DNA of 36,603 nucleotides from Candidatus Poseidoniaceae archaeon (GTDB taxonomy: Archaea > Thermoplasmatota > Poseidoniia > Poseidoniales > Poseidoniaceae). Shown one piece after another: positions 33,655-36,603 of this stretch. The position numbers and the translations under genes are program-made. The first letter of the stretch is position 1. Each line of letters begins with the position of its first letter. The stretch is from positions 1-36,603 of the forward strand of contig JAOMOG010000016.1 of the NCBI GenBank assembly GCA_028353405.1. The letters are read 5' to 3'. The notes under the pieces are model-generated. The model saw only the letters and a list, made by a program, of their open reading frames with translations. It had not been told where the DNA came from and made no database searches.

Positions 33655-34917
33655 ATGGAAAAGGTATTTGATGAATGGATTAAATGGTTTAAAGCGACTT
33701 ACGAAACAGAACCTATTGTTCTGTACGGTAAAGGAATAAACGACTCAAAACAACAACAACTGATACGTATTTGGATATCTGCCAATGGAGAGGTACCCCC
33801 AGGTGGAAAGTTACTTACCCAAAGTCTTTTTTTAGATAAAAAGAAAACAAAAGCAGCGAATGGTTTAGTCATATTTAGAGCAAAAGGAAACCCACCCATC
33901 ATATTTTCAACCAATTCCTATATCGCAGAAGGAGATTTGAAATTTAATCAAAGTCCGAAAAAGAAGTCTGTGAATAAGAAAGCAAAAAAGACTAGCGGAA
34001 ATGAAAAAAGGAGGTCACTGCCACTAAAAAAGCCATTCCATTGGAGGTGTCGAGAGTGTGGTGAAGTAGGGGTGAGTGAAATACTTGAGAAGCACTGTGA
34101 TTTACAGCCAAAGCAGTTGGCCCCGTTATCAGCTGAAGGTAAAATATGGTTTGAAAAATTCCTGGATAGTGTCGAATGGAAGTATGTTTCAATAGATAAA
34201 TTAATGACTATTCCAAATATTTCAAATGAAAGTAAAGCACTATTAATTGCTGAAGAAGCTGGCCGTAGCCTTGAACAAATAATGCGTGGACTAAGTCTAG
34301 AATGCCCGTCTCATTATGAATTATATGATCGTAGAAATACTCATCTTAGGACTTCAGATCTAAAAACAAAAAAGGGCTTCAATGATGCATTAAAAGATTC
34401 TATAAAAAACCATGGAAAGATTCTATCTGCTATGAGAACTGCTCCAATTGATAAAATTGAACTCGGGCATATTTTTGATGAATTCTTAACAAATATATGT
34501 GAATTAGTAGTCAGCGATATTTGGAAGAAAGGAGAAAAAATACGTTACTATTCACCATCGTTGAGGGTAGCGGTAACTGGAACTCCAGACTTGAAATATT
34601 TGGATATTCCCGTGGAAATGAAAACTATTGAGAATCTACCGTATAGGCATATTGAAACGAATAAAAAGAATAATTTTAGATCAAAAGTAAAATCAAATTA
34701 CATGACGCAGGTTTCAATCTATAGTAAGGCGGTAGGACGCAGATGGCTTCTTGTCCTTTTAATCTCTAGACAAAGTGGAGAATTTACTATATTGCCGATG
34801 AGTAATGTCGAATATTTGCCGCGATTAGAAAAGAAATTGATAAACTGGAGTGAAGAGCCGGAATCAGCATCATTGCTGAAAAAATATCATAAACTGAAAG
34901 GATCCCCTGAATCCTAG
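33655..34917 (+). CDS. Zinc-finger protein with a PD-(D/E)XK (RecB/Cas4-like) nuclease domain
   Basis: A 420-residue protein with no family I can name. The N-terminal part (1-100) is mixed alpha/beta. A highly basic linker follows (about 102-125, KKKSVNKKAKKTSGNEKRR). A likely zinc site is C132-x2-C135 ... H147-C148. The C-terminal third has the marks of a PD-(D/E)XK nuclease: H272 in GHIFDEFL (motif I position), GTPD312LKYLD, then VE321MK323, and the RecB/Cas4-type motif Q352-VSI-Y356 in a helix. These are the spacings expected of RecB-like exonuclease cores. No iron-sulfur cysteine set typical of Cas4 or AddB is seen at the C-terminus. It is divergent from dinB, suggesting DNA repair rather than defence; no CRISPR or cas genes are nearby. 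Confidence 0.7.
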   Translation: MEKVFDEWIKWFKATYETEPIVLYGKGINDSKQQQLIRIWISANGEVPPGGKLLTQSLFLDKKKTKAANGLVIFRAKGNPPIIFSTNSYIAEGDLKFNQSPKKKSVNKKAKKTSGNEKRRSLPLKKPFHWRCRECGEVGVSEILEKHCDLQPKQLAPLSAEGKIWFEKFLDSVEWKYVSIDKLMTIPNISNESKALLIAEEAGRSLEQIMRGLSLECPSHYELYDRRNTHLRTSDLKTKKGFNDALKDSIKNHGKILSAMRTAPIDKIELGHIFDEFLTNICELVVSDIWKKGEKIRYYSPSLRVAVTGTPDLKYLDIPVEMKTIENLPYRHIETNKKNNFRSKVKSNYMTQVSIYSKAVGRRWLLVLLISRQSGEFTILPMSNVEYLPRLEKKLINWSEEPESASLLKKYHKLKGSPES

Positions 34918-34927
34918 AGAATTGTAA

Positions 34928-35911
34928 TCAAAGTAGATGTTTATTCACCGTTGTTTCACATTCCGCACCTGAAAGTACAGCCATTATTGCGTTGGCAATA
35001 TCCCTGCCGACTCTTGCCTGTGCTTCTAATGTGGCTGCGCCAATATGTGGTGTTCCGTGGAAATTATCATGCTGAATTAGAGCATAATCAGGTGCTACTG
35101 GTTCGGATTCAAATACATCCAAGGCCGCTGAAGAAATCACCCCTTGTTCTAATGCTTGTAGCAATGCTGTCTCGTCAATGATTCCGCCACGAGCACAATT
35201 CACAATATGATTTCCACATTTGATTCCATCTCTAGATTTCCCAGGCATCATAGCCATTCTATCCTCATTTACTAGATGATGGGTTTCTTCAGTCAAATTA
35301 CAATGTATTGAGATATGAGTACATTTTTTGAATAAATTATCTACAGACTTATGCAGAGTTGTATTTTGTGATTTAGCAATTTTAGCAGGAAGATATGGGT
35401 CAAATGCATGCACTTCCATTCCCATTGCTTGCGCTACTGCTCCGACTCCTTGGGCGATTCTACCAAAGCCAATTAATCCCAAGCATTTACCACTTAATTC
35501 AGTACCACCCATGATTTTTTTCTCCCACTTACCCTCTCTCATTCCCTTATTTGCCTTAGGCAAGTGACGAAGGCTAGCGAGTAAGTGTCCAATAGTCAAT
35601 TCAACAACTGATTGGGTTGATGCTCTAGGTGCATTGACAACAGGAATTCCTGCCTCTGCAGCTGCTTTGATATCTATATTGTCAACACCTACTCCAGCAC
35701 GCCCGATGACCTTCAAACGTTCACCGGTAGCAGATATTACTTCAGCAGGTATTTTGGTAGCACTGCGGACTATAATAGCATCGAAGTTAGATAGCTCACC
35801 GGCAAGTAAATCAGTAATACTAATTGATTTGTTGACCACTTCATGCCCTGCTTTTTCAAGCAATTCTATAGCCGCTGGAGCCATACCATCAGTGACTGCA
35901 ATTCTAGCCAT
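34928..35911 (-). CDS. serA: D-3-phosphoglycerate dehydrogenase, short form
   Basis: A 327-residue NAD-dependent 2-hydroxyacid dehydrogenase, first step of serine synthesis. The N-terminal substrate domain has DAIIVRSATKIPAEVI and GRAGVGVDNIDI.AA.EAGIPVVNAP, the typical SerA pattern. The NAD site is LGLIGFGRIAQGVGAVAQAMGMEV. The catalytic Arg lies in NCARGGIIDE, the Glu in DVFESEP and the His in TPHIGAAT. It lacks the ACT and ASB regulatory domains (longer SerA proteins have 400-530 residues), so serine feedback through ACT is not expected. ATG 35911 matches the family start. Downstream it converges on the nuclease-like gene, and 58 nt separate it from the upstream partial gene. Confidence 0.92.
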   Translation of the reverse strand: MARIAVTDGMAPAAIELLEKAGHEVVNKSISITDLLAGELSNFDAIIVRSATKIPAEVISATGERLKVIGRAGVGVDNIDIKAAAEAGIPVVNAPRASTQSVVELTIGHLLASLRHLPKANKGMREGKWEKKIMGGTELSGKCLGLIGFGRIAQGVGAVAQAMGMEVHAFDPYLPAKIAKSQNTTLHKSVDNLFKKCTHISIHCNLTEETHHLVNEDRMAMMPGKSRDGIKCGNHIVNCARGGIIDETALLQALEQGVISSAALDVFESEPVAPDYALIQHDNFHGTPHIGAATLEAQARVGRDIANAIMAVLSGAECETTVNKHLL

Positions 35912-35969
35912 TATCTTGGGGCTACTGACTAAGTCTCATCAACTTTCGCTCGTAAATCGAAACAAGACC

Positions 35970-36603
35970 CTAATTTATTGGGTTATTTGGAATCACATCA
36001 GAAGTATTACTTTTAGGGAGGTTTTGTAATGCTTCAAAGGACATTTGATTTGCTGGTAATTTAGAAATCGTTTCTATTCGCTCCTCCATTGTCATTCGTA
36101 CTCTAAAATCAATTCTTCCTTTATTGCGCGTTAGATCATAGGACAATGGTGCCAATCCTTGGATAATTTGCATCTCAAAAATAGACCTAACACTATTTCC
36201 TCGCCACAATGAATATCCCCACCGATAAGCAATCCCTACAATTGCAGCTCCGTATAGGAGAGAGAGTACGGTTGTCGCAAACAATACAGGATTTCCACCT
36301 CTTGCCTCATCAAGTAAGTTTCTAACGATTAAAAATAGTAAACCAATTCCGACAATCGGTTTGAGAATACTCTCCAGCCATTGATCCACTGGCACCAATC
36401 TTCCTTTTGATGGATCTACGAATACTAAATCGGACTCAAATGCAGTATTAAGTACACTCAAAACACCCAATAAGATAATGTAAAGTCCTGCTGCAAGTGA
36501 TAGTTCGAGACCGAATGAATCCATTTTCAATGTCCAATGAACCATCAACCATGCAAACAATCCAAGAAAGGTTCCTTGAGGGACTTGCGAGAAGTGTACC
36601 ACA
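35970..36603 (-). CDS. Unknown membrane protein, 5' end outside the window
   Basis: The frame is open to the window edge, so the start is not visible; the GTG at 36602 is probably internal. The visible 210 residues have four hydrophobic segments (TFLGLFAWLMVHWTL, LSLAAGLYIILLGVLSVLNTAF, ILKPIVGIGLLFLIVRNLL, PVLFATTVLSLLYGAAIVGIAYRWG) and a soluble C-terminal tail of about 70 residues containing EERIETISKLPANQMSFEALQNLP. I do not recognise the family. It precedes serA on the same strand. Confidence 0.6.
   Translation of the reverse strand, partial: VVHFSQVPQGTFLGLFAWLMVHWTLKMDSFGLELSLAAGLYIILLGVLSVLNTAFESDLVFVDPSKGRLVPVDQWLESILKPIVGIGLLFLIVRNLLDEARGGNPVLFATTVLSLLYGAAIVGIAYRWGYSLWRGNSVRSIFEMQIIQGLAPLSYDLTRNKGRIDFRVRMTMEERIETISKLPANQMSFEALQNLPKSNTSDVIPNNPIN

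Noticed and set aside
32365-34917. dinB plus nuclease-like gene as a defence system
   Set aside because: No cas, methylase, toxin-antitoxin or mobile element genes lie nearby, and the pair reads better as DNA repair.

Overview
The window looks like a chromosomal segment of an uncultivated marine planktonic euryarchaeon, most likely Marine Group II/III (Candidatus Poseidoniia). This is inferred from gene content, not from a marker tree. The archaeal evidence is an archaeal-type 7S/SRP RNA with a canonical helix 8, an archease, a geranylgeranyl-reductase-like lipid enzyme, and an archaeal-type valyl-tRNA synthetase. Other genes look bacterial in type: a TopB-like topoisomerase with C-terminal repeats, a class 2 dihydroorotate dehydrogenase and MqnC. 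The large calcium-binding (thrombospondin type 3-like) surface proteins are typical of these plankton. The DNA is AT-rich and densely coding. Shine-Dalgarno sites of the form GAGGTGAT/GAGGTGAG precede several genes.

Layout. 1-869 (+): the C-terminal end of a PfkB-like kinase, then archease. 875-2756 (-): pyrD, ccmE and the SRP RNA. 2800-8568 (+): an unknown protein, a type IA topoisomerase, a geranylgeranyl-reductase-family flavoprotein and an unknown membrane protein. 8617-11643 (+): a lipoprotein with calcium-binding repeats and a C-terminal PNGase F-like domain. 11644-18952 (-): a tight four-gene run of a 1027-residue calcium-repeat surface protein, a membrane-anchored surface protein, an Xaa-Pro aminopeptidase and MqnC. 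19133-29657 (-): an unknown protein, GlyA, a 1049-residue multi-spanning membrane protein, an alanine-type aminotransferase, an EVE-domain protein and an RND/MMPL exporter. 29863-32355 (+): valS. 32365-33519 (-): dinB, divergent from a PD-(D/E)XK nuclease-like protein at 33655-34917 (+). 34928-36603 (-): serA and a partial membrane protein.

How the genes fit together. Several products suggest an aerobic, respiring, protein- and glycan-degrading heterotroph: a CcmE-type haem chaperone (cytochrome c maturation), a futalosine-route menaquinone enzyme, PyrD class 2 (quinone-linked), a proline peptidase and a surface PNGase F-like protein. SerA and GlyA supply serine, glycine and one-carbon units. 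The SRP RNA and archease are core RNA-level functions.

I found no CRISPR array, insertion sequence, tRNA, rRNA or recognisable defence island. The most interesting items are the PNGase F-like lipoprotein, the CxxxY-type CcmE, the unannotated SRP RNA, the zinc-finger plus PD-(D/E)XK protein facing dinB, and an internally duplicated unknown protein at 19133-20209.
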